Below, in pieces: positions 1 through 38,623 of a stretch of 64,000 nt of DNA. The first letter of the stretch is position 1. The number at the start of each line of letters is the position of its first letter. The position numbers were made by a program, and so were the translations under genes. The notes under the pieces are model-generated. The model did not search any database. It worked only from the letters and a program-made list of their open reading frames with translations, and was not told where the DNA came from. The stretch is from Centroberyx gerrardi. Lineage: Eukaryota > Chordata > Actinopteri > Beryciformes > Berycidae. Location of the stretch: NCBI RefSeq assembly GCF_048128805.1, contig NC_136010.1, forward strand, positions 22,766,480 to 22,830,479, written 5' to 3'.

Positions 1-727
1 GAGATGCCATTCCTCCCGGTCATGTGCAGCTGCTGTAGCTCCCCTCTCCCCTCCCTCGCCCCCTCAGAGACCCTGCAAGACCCGGGGCAGCTCACTGGCT
101 TGTGACTTCTTCTTTATTGGGGGGCAGATATTAGCTATCTGTTTACACGTGTATTCGTTCAGCGGGCAATTTCAGATGCACTTTGTTTATAGATTGTCCC
201 TCAATCTCCCTCTGCCTCTCCCAGGTGAGAGTAAGAGGGGAGTTTATTGGATTTCACCCTCCGCTGCCTCGCCCGCCGCCTCGCGCTCGCCTGCTCCCTG
301 CGTGTTGTTCATTAAACGTTCCAGTCAATTGGCTGAGATTGGTTGTGATGTCTGAGTGAGCGAGCATGGCGCCCCCCTCAGGGCATTTGTGTTCACTCAT
401 ACGCTCAGCGGAAAGCGCCCGCTCCATCCCGCTCCACGTCAAAATGCTCCCACACACCCCCCACACCTCCTCCACCATGCCACTTAAACTCACTCATGGA
501 TACTGATGAGGTGCACGATTTCTTTTATTGGACATGTCGGAATATGCCTGTTGTGTTTTGGGGCGGGGGGGGGGGTTGTTTGTGTGTTTGTGATTTCCAG
601 TTACAACCCCGTTTGTTATTCAAGACGATGTTCCTCTGCTTTTCTACCTTTGCGCTCTCTTTCACGATTATTCCTCCCTCATCCGTCTGTCTCTTCTTTC
701 TTCCCTCTCTCTCTTTCTCTCCATCAG
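1..727 (+). other. myt1 intron 3' part, non-coding
   Basis: No exon is supported here. The stretch ends in a pyrimidine-rich tract and CATCAG acceptor at 722-727. The missing first half of finger 1 is not found, so its exon lies outside. About 110-430 has a non-repetitive, GC- and homeobox-motif-mixed texture and might be a conserved element, but this cannot be tested here. A poly-G run sits near 563-575. Confidence 0.6.
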
Positions 728-19924
<19,197 letters not shown>

Positions 19925-21517
19925 GCCTCGGCGCGGCGAGGGAAAAAACGTCCGAAACGAGCGAGGAGCGTTAACAGAGGAACGGGGTGAGGGAGGAGAG
20001 GGGGTGTTGGAAAAAAAAAAAACTCGACAATGTATTGAAAGAGAATTCAAATACAAAAAAATAAAGGGCATTCAGGTTATCTAAATAAACGGCAACTTAA
20101 AAAAAAAAAAAAAAAAATTCAACCCAGGGAGCACTCTGTTTAAAGAAGACGACAAAAAGTGACGCGGACCAAAATCCACACCATGCTGCTGCTGGGATTG
20201 GACAGGAGGCGGGAAGAGGAAGACGAGAACCAAATCCTTCAGTGGGAATGGATGGAGAAGAAGAATACTGATATCTATATATCCGGGGGGGGGGGGGGGC
20301 GGGGGGTTTCATTTGCTGTGTGTTTACCTGTTGTCTCTTTTGTGTCCTTAACCGTTTTTGGGGGACGGGGGGTGTCGCTGTTGTATCGCCGTTTTTGCGC
20401 TTTGGACCAGCTGAAGAGGAGGAGGAGTGGGGGTTTCGCTAACAGGAGGGTGTGAGGGCGCGCCGCTGGGCCGCGTGCAGAGGAAGACGCAGGGGTCAGT
20501 TGTGTCTGCTCACTCTCGTCCCGGCTCCAGCGGAACTCGGAGACTCTCGGCGCCGTCCTGTAGCATTCGACGTGGCGAGTGTGTGCGTGCCTGTGTGCTC
20601 TCTGACCGACGACCACGCACCCCCAGCAATATGGAAGCATACACTGAACTGGGTCGGTGTTTGCTTTGTGTTATTACTGCGGCGAGATGTCAACAGCGCG
20701 AGGTTGACTCAGTTCAGCGGGGCAAGTTCCTCAAGCAAGGTCACGATACTCCGGTTTCTCTCCTTCAGAAGAAACGGTGCAGGTTGCCTGGTATCGATTC
20801 TTAATGGGACAACTGATATCATGTAGAGAGCAGCAGATAAAGCCTTCTTCTTTTTGTTCCTTTTTTTGAACTGAAATGAGAATAGTCATAGTGTGCACAC
20901 ATTTCAACTCCAGTTAGTCATATCAATAGTATTTATCAACATAGAAATTGCACTTCATTTCAATGAATAGTTTTGTGGTACGATAATTATTGTTATATAT
21001 TGATTATTTAAATTTGTGAACTCTTAAATTGTAATTTATTGCCATTTATGTTATCAATGTTTATTTATTTGAATCAATCTATTTATTATTAACTTTGTTT
21101 TGTAACACAAAAAAAAAAATGCATCTCTACTGATTACCATGGTCAAAGTGATTTCAGGAGTCTTACGTCGATATTTTAAAAAGCTATATAGAAAACTGAC
21201 CACACTTATTTTCTTTTGAATACTTTTTAAGAACATTTTTAAGTGCAGATATTTTATAACTGATAAAGTTTTGATAATTTTATAAAAAGTTTTTTTTTTT
21301 TTTTTGTTGGTTGTTATTGTTTTCTCCCTTTGTTTATGTTCTTTCTGTTACTGGTACATTCAGAAACCCACTGCTGAAAAAAAAGAAAGTATGTATTTAT
21401 TATTTATTTAATATGAAAGAAATTGACTGTGATATGGTTGTATATTTATTTTGTTATTTATGTGCGTGATGTGACGGCTGAGTCTGAGTAGTCTTAAAAA
21501 TCCATTGCTAATATTTA

Positions 21518-21523
21518 AATAAA
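21518..21523 (+). terminator. myt1: Proximal myt1 poly(A) signal AATAAA
   Basis: The hexamer lies in an AU-rich context 1.6 kb after the stop and is followed by an A run, so it could be an alternative end. Confidence 0.4.
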
Positions 21524-21943
21524 GAAAAAAAAAAAATCAATACAAAACTGTTTGATTACTTAGGCTTACCTAGACATACCAGCAGTTCCCCTTAGGGAGT
21601 GTAAAAGCAAAATAACCAACAAAAGCAATCACTGTTCTGTTGGTATCTGGTCTCTGTGTGTGTCAGCCATCTTGTGTTTGCTTTTGTCAGGTGAAATAAG
21701 ACCAAGAAAAGAAAAACAAATGACACGGTTCAAAAATGTTACCTCTCCCAAGCGCTTTGTAGCGGCCAGCACTGGCTCACCCAAAACCTCTGTAATGTAC
21801 CATAGACGTTAAAGTAATGCCTTTTGATGAATTCTATTTATCTCTTTTATTGAGTTTTCCTTTTGTTTTTGATTTCACGAGCAAATGGTACATATATAGA
21901 GCTCTATTCCAGCAATGTTTTAGGCTGGATGAATGGGTCTAAA

Positions 21944-21960
21944 ACACACACACACACACA

Positions 21961-21991
<31 letters not shown>
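21944..21991 (+). repeat. (CA)n microsatellite in the myt1 3'UTR
   Basis: A CA run with one TA interruption. Confidence 0.9.
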
Positions 21992-24900
21992 TGACATATC
22001 CAACCCTCAAGGATAGGATGGCCTCCTTTGACAAACTTATATCAGATAAGCATATACACCCTTGTAGCCTTACTCTAGATTTTAATTTTTTGATGCACAA
22101 AGTGCCACTAAAAACCCTCACTTTCTTTCCTGATTCTTCGCATTCTGCAATGTAACAATGTCTGGTCCCGGGAAGACCACGGCATCAAGAGAGTGGTGAT
22201 TGTTTCAGATGCCTTTATTTCTCTGCCAAGATGGCCATAAGTACACTATATATACATTCTGTATAAATAGAATTTAAAGATGCTATATATATGAATATAA
22301 ACATACATATATTTTTCCAGTGTAATTGTTGACTTGCTCTTCTTCTTCTCTTGTATTAGCTTATCAGAGGATCACTAGCTGTCTAGAAGAGATGGGAGAG
22401 GCGTTATCAATAGGAGGCAGTTACACCTTATATAATATCACTAAGACCTGCTCAACTGTGGCTTTAAACATACCGTTCAGTCAAGCTAAAGGCAAGTAGG
22501 CATTGTTGATGATACAGTACAATACTTTGGAAAATGTTTTTCTAGGTTTCCTTTTTTTCTTTGGATTTGTCTGTCCTTGATCCAGAAAATGTTGAAAACA
22601 TCTACTGTATGTTGTACTACTGAATCTGAAAAATGACTGTCAATTTGAAACTAGGTGGTTGGCTCTTTGTTCCTAAGTGTCATGTGAGTTCATGTACAGT
22701 AAAAGATGATGCCTCTGAATAATGTTCTGCACATAGTGTTCGGCTACATAGTGCAGTTATTGTATTGTTATGGTAAGGCCGGCTCGCTGTGAGCTGATTC
22801 TCTCTCATGCTGACTCTTGAAACAAGCAGACAGGAGACTTTAGTGTAACCTGCCTTTGAGTGATCCGTTGCAGCTACTGTGGTGTACAGTACGATGCCCT
22901 TGTGTAACTCTGATGTCAAAGGCATGTTGTAAATGTGCTTTTAGCCAATGTAGAATGAAACTCCTTTGTGCACTTTCTGAATAACCATTGAAAATGCCAG
23001 CATTTGAGTCTCGACTTGTAAGAACCCAATAGATCACGGCCAATAGCAAGTAACATTTTATTCACCCCCACTGGAGGGAGCGTTACAGAACATTGTTAGA
23101 CTTGTTTGTTGATGTTCAATGTAAAAAAAAAATACAAAAAACACACTGTACATTATGTCAGATAGAGAAATCTCTTTGATTCGGGGGTTGGTTCTCGACT
23201 CAACCCGCGCTGTCAAAGCATGCAAGTGTATAAATAGGAAGTGATACTTTCTTTTTCCAAACGAAACACTTTGACCAAACCAAAAGAGATTGACAGGAAG
23301 CAGAGTTTGGTTCTCAGGTGACTGGAGAGAGCTGCTAAAGCAGAACAGAGCAATGCCATAGGCCAGCCAGTCAGCTGAGGCTAGAGGCGATAGCAGCGGC
23401 TGGATCAAGGCCTCGTGTGAAATGAGATGAGTGTGTGGGAGTGGGAGATTGATTTGCCAGGCTACACAATCTCCCTCTTGGTTTTAGGAGGAGGCGTTTG
23501 TTGCATAAATATGTGTCCATCACTCAAAAGAATGTCAAAGTCTTTTATGACTTTTAAACCCTCCCCCCCTTTATGTCTTGTGTAACCTTTCCTCAGGAAG
23601 GATGATTTTGATGCATTTGATTAACAAAGTAGCGTATTCTTCCTCTCTTGAAATGCACGAGCATACTACCCAAGAGTATTAAGACTGTGAATATTCTCCT
23701 AACTTATTTGATATGGCATGACCCCTTTTAAACTGCTTGATGAAATTGTCTACTGAGGTATGTAAATGGAATTACACTAAGACCATGAAAGCAGAACATT
23801 TTCCAAAATGTCAGCTGAGAAAGTAAACGCAGCCTATGGTTGATCCCGTGCCCACGCACAATATGTATTCTTCTTTACATAAAAGCCCTGAGTGATGGAG
23901 CGAGGGGTTTTATTGTTCTCAGCAACAAAGTGCATTGAAAAAGAAAACTGGTCAGTGCAGTGCAGTTTCCCTAAAACATCTGGAGTTAAAACGGAGCGAA
24001 ACAAAGCCCAGTCCAAACTCTGCTGTGTTTAAGAGGAGGGAGGCACACTCTTGCATCCTGGTGTCATTTCAGTTACAGCTGAAATGTGCGCTTGCCAATA
24101 ACAGGATGAGCCACACTTAAAACGCACACACCACATAGAAAATGCGAAATAACGAACATTCTTTAGAAAGAAAGAGTGGCACTTTTCATCAAGCTGAGCA
24201 AAACCAAAAGCCAAAAGCGCCCCCCCCCAACCCCTGCCCCCCCCCCCACCCTCTTAGTTAGCTACTGTAGTTTCAAGCTGTGTGGTCTTATCATGTGTGC
24301 CTTTCTCACTCCACTCATTTCAAACTAAGGTATGTTTACACTTGGCAAACCTGGTTCAAATCCTGCTTAAGAACACTTGGTCTGGATCTAGATCTCTTAA
24401 CCAATAGGTTCCTACGAGGGGAAAAGGGGGGCGGGTGGGTTACTATGTATCGGGAAGTAAAGTAAATGTGTCTTTTACACGCAGGTAGAGCATATGACTT
24501 TTGCCATGGTGACGCTACCGTTTTGTTACAGAGACGCAAAACATCAAGGTGTTGTTAGGGTAAAGAAACTGTGATCTAATTCTGTCGATTCAGGTACCAA
24601 ACTGCATGGACAGTGTCTGTGAAGGAATATGAAGAACATCACCATCCTAGATAATGCATCAGTGTGCAGGGCATTATTTTGAAACAAGTGGAAGTCTCTG
24701 TACATATTTGTATCAAGAAGAAACAGTGTTATTGTTGTTGTATTGAAGACAAGTTGAAAATGGTTAAAAAAAAAAGAAAAAAAAAAGAATAAATAGAGTT
24801 TGTGATGAAAAAAAAAAAAATCCACAGCCAAGGGTTGTCCTGCTAGCACATTTTTACAGAGATGAGCTATTTTTACTGGTGATTTTCTAGGCATTGATAT

Positions 24901-25237
24901 TGATATCCTTTTGAAAAAGTACAAAACTTCCAAAATTACAAGCACTTCCACAACGATAGATTGTATGGTAATTTTTGTTACTTTTGTAGAGGTGGTTGTT
25001 CCTTTGCTACTGCACCGTTTTGTAAAGTGGGACAGGCCTTGGCTGTGTGTCCTCGGGGTCTCCTGTTTTTTTTCTTTGGGAAGTAAAACGCTGTAGATGG
25101 GCCGATTTTGTGACTGTGTGTTTGTGTACTTGTGTACATGTTCCCCTGTTCCTGTGTCAGTGTTATAAAAACCAGAGAAGTGATGTCAGTTATTGTGGGG
25201 GTATGAACCATTTTAAATGTTCTCTATGAAAAACACA

Positions 25238-25243
25238 AATAAA
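25238..25243 (+). terminator. myt1: Distal myt1 poly(A) signal AATAAA
   Basis: A canonical hexamer followed by a GT repeat 33 bases later. It is the best-supported of four candidate signals after the stop codon. Confidence 0.6.
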
Positions 25244-25260
25244 GAATCATAGACAAGTAT

Positions 25261-26889
25261 GCCTCTGTCTCTTCAGTGTGTGTGTGTGTGTGTGTGTGTG
25301 TATTAATCCTGTGTTGCTGTGACTCCAGGTCTCGCGAGAAAGCGAGCTGGGAGGCGGTGTATAAGTATATCATATCCATTGACGTGTGAATGGCCAAGCA
25401 GTCAGATAAGATATACTGCCTCCTTGACTGCTGAACAAAATGGGGGACTTTAGTGTACTGTTAACATACAGTTACATGTTGCTTTTATGTTGAAGAGCAC
25501 TGACATCTGCTGGACCATCTCGTATCTACAAGCTCTGCAGGCTCAGTGGCTGCACCACACACACATGAAAGGTCAGACGTGCAGCATCTATCATGCAGCG
25601 TACCTCTGGAGCTTTCTAAACATAGGCGGAAACACACACTGACAACTATGACCTTTTACTGGGTGGCTTTTTGCTGACTGTGTTCAGGCTGCACACTGTT
25701 TGAGCGATGATTACTTTTTTAATGACTCCTGCTGGTTAAAGCAAACATCATTAGGTGGTAGAGCAGAGAGCAAGACATGAACTTTTGTCAAAGTATAGCT
25801 AAAATTAAATAAATAAAGTTGATGTCATCATTATTAAAGCCTAACTGGCACACTAAAGTACTGTATTAAAGTATTAAAGTAAGTACTGTCACTGCCAAGC
25901 ATCTTGCTGGAGGATCTACTCTAAGAGTATATAGCTTAGTGTCTTTGAGAAGTTTGAAGCTACATATGCCACCAAGTGGAGAGTGTAGTTGTATATTTGT
26001 GAGTATATTTGTATAGTAGAAATTGGCTACACGGGACAGTTCATTAAAAAAATCCTAATAATAATCATGAAACAGTTTGTCAAGTGTTCATAATGAGAAA
26101 TCATTGACTGCTATGCTGTAAAGCATCCATAAGAGCCAATATTCAATTTTAATTGGAAGAAATGTCACTCTTTTTAACAGTTATCTGGCTAGCTGGTTAA
26201 CACTGCTTAGGCTATTTAGGTCTGTAGCCGACTAGGGAGAGAACAGGCTCAGGTTTACTGGTGGTGAGCAGTGGATATTCTCCTTAAGTTTTGGACTTTT
26301 TTTTTATTGATATAAACTAATACAGGTGAATTCTAATGTGCAATAATCTGATGACACCAATGCCTGTACTAGATTCAGGTCAATGGCCCTACTGACCCAA
26401 TGAAGGCCTAGAAGAACAGAAAAACACAATGACTACCAAAGCATATTCAAAGCGTTCAGCTCGTTATAATTAGTTGTATTGTAACTCTGTGGTCAGAGCA
26501 TAGACTGTTAAGAGCTAGAACAAAAAAATGAGCATTCATACAACAGATAGTTCCGGGTCTCAGTCCTGGTAGGCCGAGTCACGTTGTACGCTATGGTAAA
26601 ATACCCGAACACCTCAGACCCACTGAGACCGCATAATTCAGATATTCATGCGCTAACCGAAAATCACCACTCACTATGTGTTGCATACTACGTTGTTAAG
26701 CCACTGCTGAAGAACTATAAGGCTTAACAAGCTTGACGGAAGATATTTAACTACTATTGCTATTTAATAATAAAATATTAAACATTAAATACGTATTAAC
26801 ATTTCCGTTCTGTTTTTATTAATAACGACCTCTTAGTTTGAGTGTCAGTTTCTAAATGTAGGCCATGTCTGAGCGTTATTTTGCGTATA
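25261..26889. other. myt1-pcmtd2 intergenic region
   Basis: A (GT)n repeat lies at 25276-25301, followed by AT-rich, non-repetitive sequence. No coding exon is seen. Confidence 0.5.
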
Positions 26890-26916
26890 TTACGTATGAC
26901 GTCAGGACGTCAGCTG
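26890..26916 (+). promoter_or_regulatory. pcmtd2: Probable pcmtd2 promoter with tandem CRE-like sites
   Basis: ACGTATGACGTCAGGACGTC AG carries a full TGACGTCA and a second GACGTCAG nine bases later, plus TACGTA. It sits about 40 bases before a likely non-coding first exon and 2.1 kb before the ATG-containing exon. Confidence 0.55.
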
Positions 26917-26934
26917 GCCGAATGTTTACATCCA

Positions 26935-27030
26935 GCAGTGGTGTGTTTCTGACTGGATCCCCCCAACAACAAAAGGCTGAAGATAAGGAAAATCGCAAAG
27001 ACAGGGAATAACAGTCGGCATTTCCACAAG
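26935..27030 (+). other. pcmtd2: Probable pcmtd2 5'UTR exon
   Basis: This is inferred from position after the CRE-like promoter and a good donor CACAAG|gtacaa at 27030/27031. The 5' limit is a guess. Confidence 0.4.
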
Positions 27031-32849
<5,819 letters not shown>

Positions 32850-35540
32850 GCCCGCCGGGAGCCGCAGCCGGGTCTTGAGCCGCAGAGCTGGAACCAACAA
32901 CCTAGCCGAGGCCGAAGCCTCCGTTAACCCCACCACCACCTGTACAAGGCAGGGCAACAGGCCGCCTACCTTACTGACCCCCCTGACCCCAACCCAACCC
33001 CCCACCCCACCCCGGGTCTCTCCACACACTGTCCTCGTCCTCTCCATCATTCATTCTCTTTCCCACTCACTCGTTTGCTCTCTCCCCCGCTGTTCCTTAC
33101 TTGATTCATTTGCTGACACCGTACAGAGTCAGCTCAATTTGTCCAGTGGAGGAGGGGAGGGAGGGTTTTTCTACGCTGGGAATAGAAACAATTCAGCAGT
33201 CTGCGTATAGAGCAGACAACAGATAGCTCACTGTAGCTCTCTCAGTCACACCAATGTTTCCGACAACCAAACAGTCACTGATGTATAACCTGTGTCTCCT
33301 CCCTGTCACCGCCAGTCTCCTTCGAGGCGGAAATAAATAGAATCTGTATATTGGTTCATAATGCATTTACTCAGTTTATCAGTTTTCTCTGCAGAGCTCT
33401 TCAATGCTAATATGCTAATCCAGCACAGCCTAACAATACAGTCACCAGAGCGCTCGGGTCTGCAGATCGTAAACAACAGGCAGCTTGGTAGTGAAGAGAA
33501 AGACCACCGTCGTTTAGTCTAGCAGACTAGACCTTCTAGTTCAGGTGTGTGCATGTATGCACTGTAGCACCAAAGGGAGAGAGAGTCTTTACCGGAGAGC
33601 AGAAGGCTTTTTGAGTAGAACAGAGAAATAAGACAGAGCGCCTTCTCTCTTCCCTCTCGCTCTGAGCCCACTATTACAGCTGTGACCTGTGTAGGAGGGT
33701 GTGGGTCGTGTGGAAGTGGATCTCTGAAACATGAGCGGAGAAAGGTCTGGCTTGTCCACATAAGGTAGTGTGCGATATCGGCTAGTGGGGGAAGGTGTAT
33801 TTTTAGAAAAAGAATGAGGTTTTTAGAAAGGACTGCCGGACATAAAGTCTGCCCAAAGCTTGACATTGTGAGTGAGAAACATGTACGTCGAAAGATGCAG
33901 CGATTGAAGATGATGTGAGAAAGTCCAGTAGATTTTCTCTTACACCACATCATGTTTAATGATATTGTAGCTACAGCTAGTGAGTTTTGGCCGTGATGGT
34001 GTGGCGGTTGTGATGATTTCTACTGATTTCCAGATAGAACAGGAGCTTTGTCTTGAGCCCCCAACCAATTAGATAATTTAACATTAAATTATCTGCTTTT
34101 CCAAGGGGTTGCCCTCTTCTAATCTGCTTTCCTGGGGCATCAGTAAAGGGTTGATTTTCATTTCATTTTTTGGACACTAGTTGAAATTTGATTCATAAGT
34201 AGATGAAAGCGTTTTCCCTTTTTCTATGCAGATGTTTCATGTAATGCGTTGCAGTTCATCTTTGTCTCCGGACTTTGTCGTATGGAGATGAAACTGACCT
34301 AAACCCTGACGTGTATCCAAAGGCAGCCTCGATGTTTTTCTCCACATCCCATCGTAATCTCTCATACAAAAGAGAATGACCATAAAAGATCATATAATTA
34401 CTGTCTAATATTCCAATTTACATTCAGAAACCAGCATGATGAAGACATATAGCGAAACAATTTCTTTGATTGACAGTGTGCAGGTTTTTTCACCGTCAAC
34501 ACATTTCGTTGATGCGTGCTAGTGCTCTAATCTTTTTTTTGTTCTTGTATTATTAATATTTTTATTTTCTGAACTTTATTTGAGACTTGAAGTGGTGTGT
34601 ACACATGAATCTGTTGTATGTTTTGATTTGTGAGTCATGAAAAAAACATGAGTAGTTGATGAGTAGAAAAAATATCCTATGGACATATTCCTGTATAGTT
34701 TCTAGTTAGATGGGGCATTATTCCTTTGTACTATTGCTTTGGTACCAAACTTTCTTCTCCCTTCTGTGCCAAACTTATGTTGCATGGACTCTAAATTCTT
34801 GACAGGAATCTCTCTTTTGAATAGCAGATCAACAGCAAGTCACTCATTTGAAGAAACAAGATGTCAGTTTCTGTCTGTGTTGTATCATTTAAAAAAAAAT
34901 AGCGAAACGCTACTAGCACTGGTAAAATGACATTTTTGATAGGTTGTGTTTTACTTTTCATCAAGCGATAAAATCTGACAGTTAAAGCCTTAAATCTTTC
35001 CTATTCTGATTTGAAAGGTAGATTCTGCAGTATGGAGAGCAAGGTGATCTCTGCACAGGGCAATGCAGAAGCGCCGGCATGAGCAGATACAGCGTTACAG
35101 AGTTCATTGGATAGATTAGGGATGTGATCACAACAATAATGCGGAGTTTGTATTAGCAGAGATTATATTGGTCATATATCCATTTCCAGGAAATATGAAT
35201 GGGAGGATGGTGTCCAAAAAGGAAGTCTTTATCAAGCCTGGAAAATGACATCCCGTATAACTCCTACTAATGAGTGTGATGTGCTTCAGTTTTTTTTGCC
35301 ATTCTGCCATTTTTACTGCTGCTGGATCTACCTTGAAGTACTGTATGTAGGACCATTCCTTCGTTTGACTTCAAATACCATTCATGTTCAGTTGTTGTGC
35401 AGTTGTGATTCTCTGCTGAATGTATATCATGTTGTACTTTTTGCACTTAACATCAAGTTTTGGTAAGGATGACCTGTTTGTTTTTAAATTTGAGCTGTAT
35501 TATTGACTGCTGTTAATAAAGTCCATTATACAAAATATTC
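32850..35540 (+). other. pcmtd2: pcmtd2 3'UTR (probable)
   Basis: Starts after the TGA. A C-rich segment lies at 32,975-33,020. AATAAA at 35515-35520 is the best end signal; an earlier AATAAA lies near 33331. No other gene is seen. Confidence 0.6.
35515..35520 (+). terminator. pcmtd2: pcmtd2 poly(A) signal AATAAA
   Basis: The hexamer is 2.67 kb after the stop codon, just before the minus-strand end of kif3b. Confidence 0.6.
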
Positions 35541-35659
35541 CCCATGCACAGTGTGCCTTTTGATTAGGAAACAGCAGTTGTGGTACAAAGTCTTAATGCT
35601 TTATAAATGTTTGCAGCCTTTTAATGGACAGGTTTTAGAAGAGACAGGACACATTATCA

Positions 35660-37842
35660 TCTTGTAATCATATAATCGTCTTTAATAATCAAAAGAAACT
35701 AAACAAGTAAAAGACGCAGCCAGCCACAGACTGAAGTGCACCAGCATAATCTTGATTTGGCTACAAAACAATATCAGCACATAAAAGTTGGTCACAAAAG
35801 TCTTAGATATGGAGTTTGGGTCCAGTGGTGTAGCTATGGGATAAATATGCAAAGGTCTGCAATCAAATTAAGACATTCACATTTTGTTTACCAAATTCCT
35901 ATATGGATTGATGAATACTCAAACAACCAAACTATTAATCAAGCTTGCTAAAATCATGCGATAGATATACAGCATTGCAATGTTACGGTTACCTCAAACA
36001 GGTCTTATTCCAAAGAGATTATCTTTGTATTTAGATTATCTTATGACTTATGAAGCTAAATGTACAGTACACATGTTCAAATACTCAACTCTGGTGTGGA
36101 TAAATGTCACATTTCTTTTTCTATGCGCAGCCTCCATACTTCACCTAAGGACATCGTGCAACAGTTGATCCAAACTTTCATCTTGCAACAAGTTAGTGAA
36201 GTGGAGGAACTTTATAAAGACTAAAGCCATTTGAAGTGCGCACAAACGAACAAAAAAATAAACCTGTACCTTGCTGGATAAAAAAGAAGACGTATAGCAC
36301 GTGTGATGCAAAAAAAATAAAAATTTGCACATTACTTTAAATTACAAAGCTCCAAAAATAAAACAATAGTCTGTTTTAAAGAAAACAATAAACTGTGAAT
36401 AAAAAATTGTATCTACATCTGTTTATAAAAAAATGAAAAAAGATGGTAATAAGTTAGATTTTTTTCAATATGGAAACCCATTTTCTTTTTTTTACATCTG
36501 CAAAAGTGACTGAGGATTGCCTATCAACAAGTCTATATTCATTGTTACATATCTAAATACATAAGGTACGCAGGCATGGGTCAAACAGCATTTGAAATCC
36601 CCTTTTTTTTCTTCTTTTTTTAAGTACTTTCGAGGTTTCGCTTGTCTACTTGGACCGCCAAATGAGATGGGCTTGATGGTTTGGTGGCTCTTATGCAACA
36701 GACAAGATCGACTGCACACAGCTCAAATATTTCAGTGGATTTCATCTGCCGTTTGCCCCAGGCCTGATGCAATGTCACAGTGGGTTGTGGAACCCTACAC
36801 AGTAGCAGCAAGCGGGCAGCACACCCCTCACAGTTAGAGGAGCGTGGGGAACAGAGAGCATCAGAGAGATGCAGACTGAACAATGGAGATTAAAACTGCA
36901 TAATATTCATCTGTACGCGTACAAATGAAACGGTTTGTGTGTTCAGATCCATTCAAGTCCATAGTGTTTCGACTGAGCTCTATGGCACCGCGGTACGTGA
37001 TGGGTTTAGCACTCTATTGGGGTTTCGCGTTGATACTTCTTTTACACCGATCAGTTCATTCCAAGGACCACTCAGACCAATAACAAGGTAGATGAGGTAA
37101 AAACAGAAGGGGGACCACGTTTCCGCCACCCCTCCACCTGCCCTCCCTTCCTGCGGCCCTTACCCCGAAGACCTGGGGGCAGTTGAATGTCGTGTCCGAA
37201 TGCTCTGCCTCTCCATCTAAAGTGTGCACTTGATTTTGACTGAAATGCCGGGACCGTGCTATTGCCAGTTCCCTGCTGCAGGAGGGAACGAACGCAGCGG
37301 TCAAAAAGACTGGTCGAGAAGAAGAAGAGGAGTGCACACTTCAAGGAAAGGGGCAGAGCTTAAGGACGCAGGTTAAGGCACCTTGGAACCCTGATAAATC
37401 TGAGGCACGTTCCAGTTCAGAAACATTGCAGCGACCAAGGCTGTGGTTAGCGTTTGTGATTTAACATGCCGCTATAGAAGACCCGGTGGCCAACTGCAAT
37501 ACGTGCAACCTGGAATGTGTCCTTAGTGGGTGTTGGCGTGTTATGTGTTGAGCTCTCTCCCATCGTTCCCCACCTCCGTCTCGTGTGCCCCAGGAAGAAC
37601 AGCATCTACTGATTACAGCAACTCGTGACATAGGCTAAGTCTGTAGTGTGCTTCGCTTTCCGGCCTGTACACTTACAACCAGACAGGTTCACTTATCTAA
37701 GACAAAAAAAACCCAAACAAACCCACACATAAAAGACCTTAAAGCTCTAACATTTACAGAAGTCCAACCATGGGGGAAAGAAAACAGCGCAGTATGATGT
37801 AAACCTAAAAGTCAAACATTCAGGAGAGACAGCAACTTATAG

Positions 37843-37875
<33 letters not shown>

Positions 37876-38517
37876 TACAAAGATACATGGCCAGACCTAC
37901 AAAGACACACAGAACACTTACAAACACACCCCTCCCCCCATGTCCACACTTAAGAAAGGACTACAACCCCCAGCAAGCAACACAGATCTGGGAAGATATG
38001 AGGAAGAAGTGCATTGTGGATACTGCAGTTCATCAAGGGGGGGTTCAAAGCCCACCTTCAAAAAAAATTTTTTCCTGTACATTAAGAACATTGTGAAGTA
38101 AAGATAATAAGACGTTGTTGGCATTCAGGCCAAGTGCAGGGAAAGGTAACATCAGTGTTTAGAGTGATCTGGGGCTTCATGCGTGGCTGCCATCCTGGTA
38201 CTGTACTAACCCAGGATCAGGTCATGATGAGTGGTTTCAAATCCCCACCCAAGATACGGCGAATGACAACAGTTACTGGTCTTGTGGTTAAAGTCAAGTT
38301 CAAACCTATAAAGCAGCATGAGTCTTTTAAGTATTCTATCTCTCTTCGCAGTCTGCAAGATTCTGTAGAAAACTGATGTCTTCACCTAAAAACAAACAAA
38401 CAAAAAAACTTCCCAACAAAACAAAACGAAACCCATTCTCTCAAAGTTTTGGGTCCCAAAGGTGAAAGATGTGCATGAGAGGTGGGTGGTGGTAGTAGTC
38501 GTGGTGGTAGGGGGCTG
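35660..38517 (-). other. kif3b: kif3b 3'UTR (probable)
   Basis: No coding frame is supported. It contains A- and T-rich stretches (36,280-36,620), a (CA)n repeat (37842-37870) and a plus-strand ACTACAACCCCCAGCAAGC, a degenerate ZNF143-like site at about 37961. Confidence 0.5.
35681..35686 (-). terminator. kif3b: Probable kif3b poly(A) signal (ATTAAA on minus strand)
   Basis: TTTAAT on the plus strand reads ATTAAA on the minus strand, with a moderately GT-rich stretch (GTGTCCTGTCTC) further along the minus strand. It would give a 3'UTR of about 2.8 kb. Confidence 0.4.
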
Positions 38518-38623
38518 TCACTTGGGCACCAGGCCGCGGGATTGTGGGTAAAGCGGGGATCCAGGACTGGAGGGGCTGAATGGAGAGGTCGGGGTGCTCG
38601 ACTTCTTGCCTGTTCTCGGTCGA
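38518..38623 (-). CDS. kif3b: kif3b last coding exon
   Basis: Encodes [20 protein letters not shown] through [11 protein letters not shown] with TGA at 38520-38518. This small terminal exon is not apparent from open frames alone; phase and the conserved GLVPK end fix it. Confidence 0.93.

Larger units (their letters stand above)
19925..25260 (+). other. myt1: myt1 3'UTR (probable)
   Basis: No coding exon is seen here. AATAAA signals occur at 20060-20065, 20084-20089, 21518-21523 and 25238-25243. The last is followed within 40 bases by a (GT)n run (25276-25301), a GU-rich downstream element, which suggests a long 3'UTR with several possible ends. The stretch is AU-rich, with poly-A and poly-T runs and a (CA)n repeat at 21944-21991. 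A Pumilio-like TGTACATA lies at 24699-24706. Short open frames here are not supported. Confidence 0.65.

Noticed and set aside
20427-20826. Two overlapping frames of about 125 residues in the myt1 3'UTR
   Set aside because: They lie after the stop codon, have no recognisable domain and are not conserved-looking. The GC-rich patch alone explains the openness.
23058-23408. 116-residue minus-strand frame
   Set aside because: No splice signals, no family match, within the probable 3'UTR of myt1.
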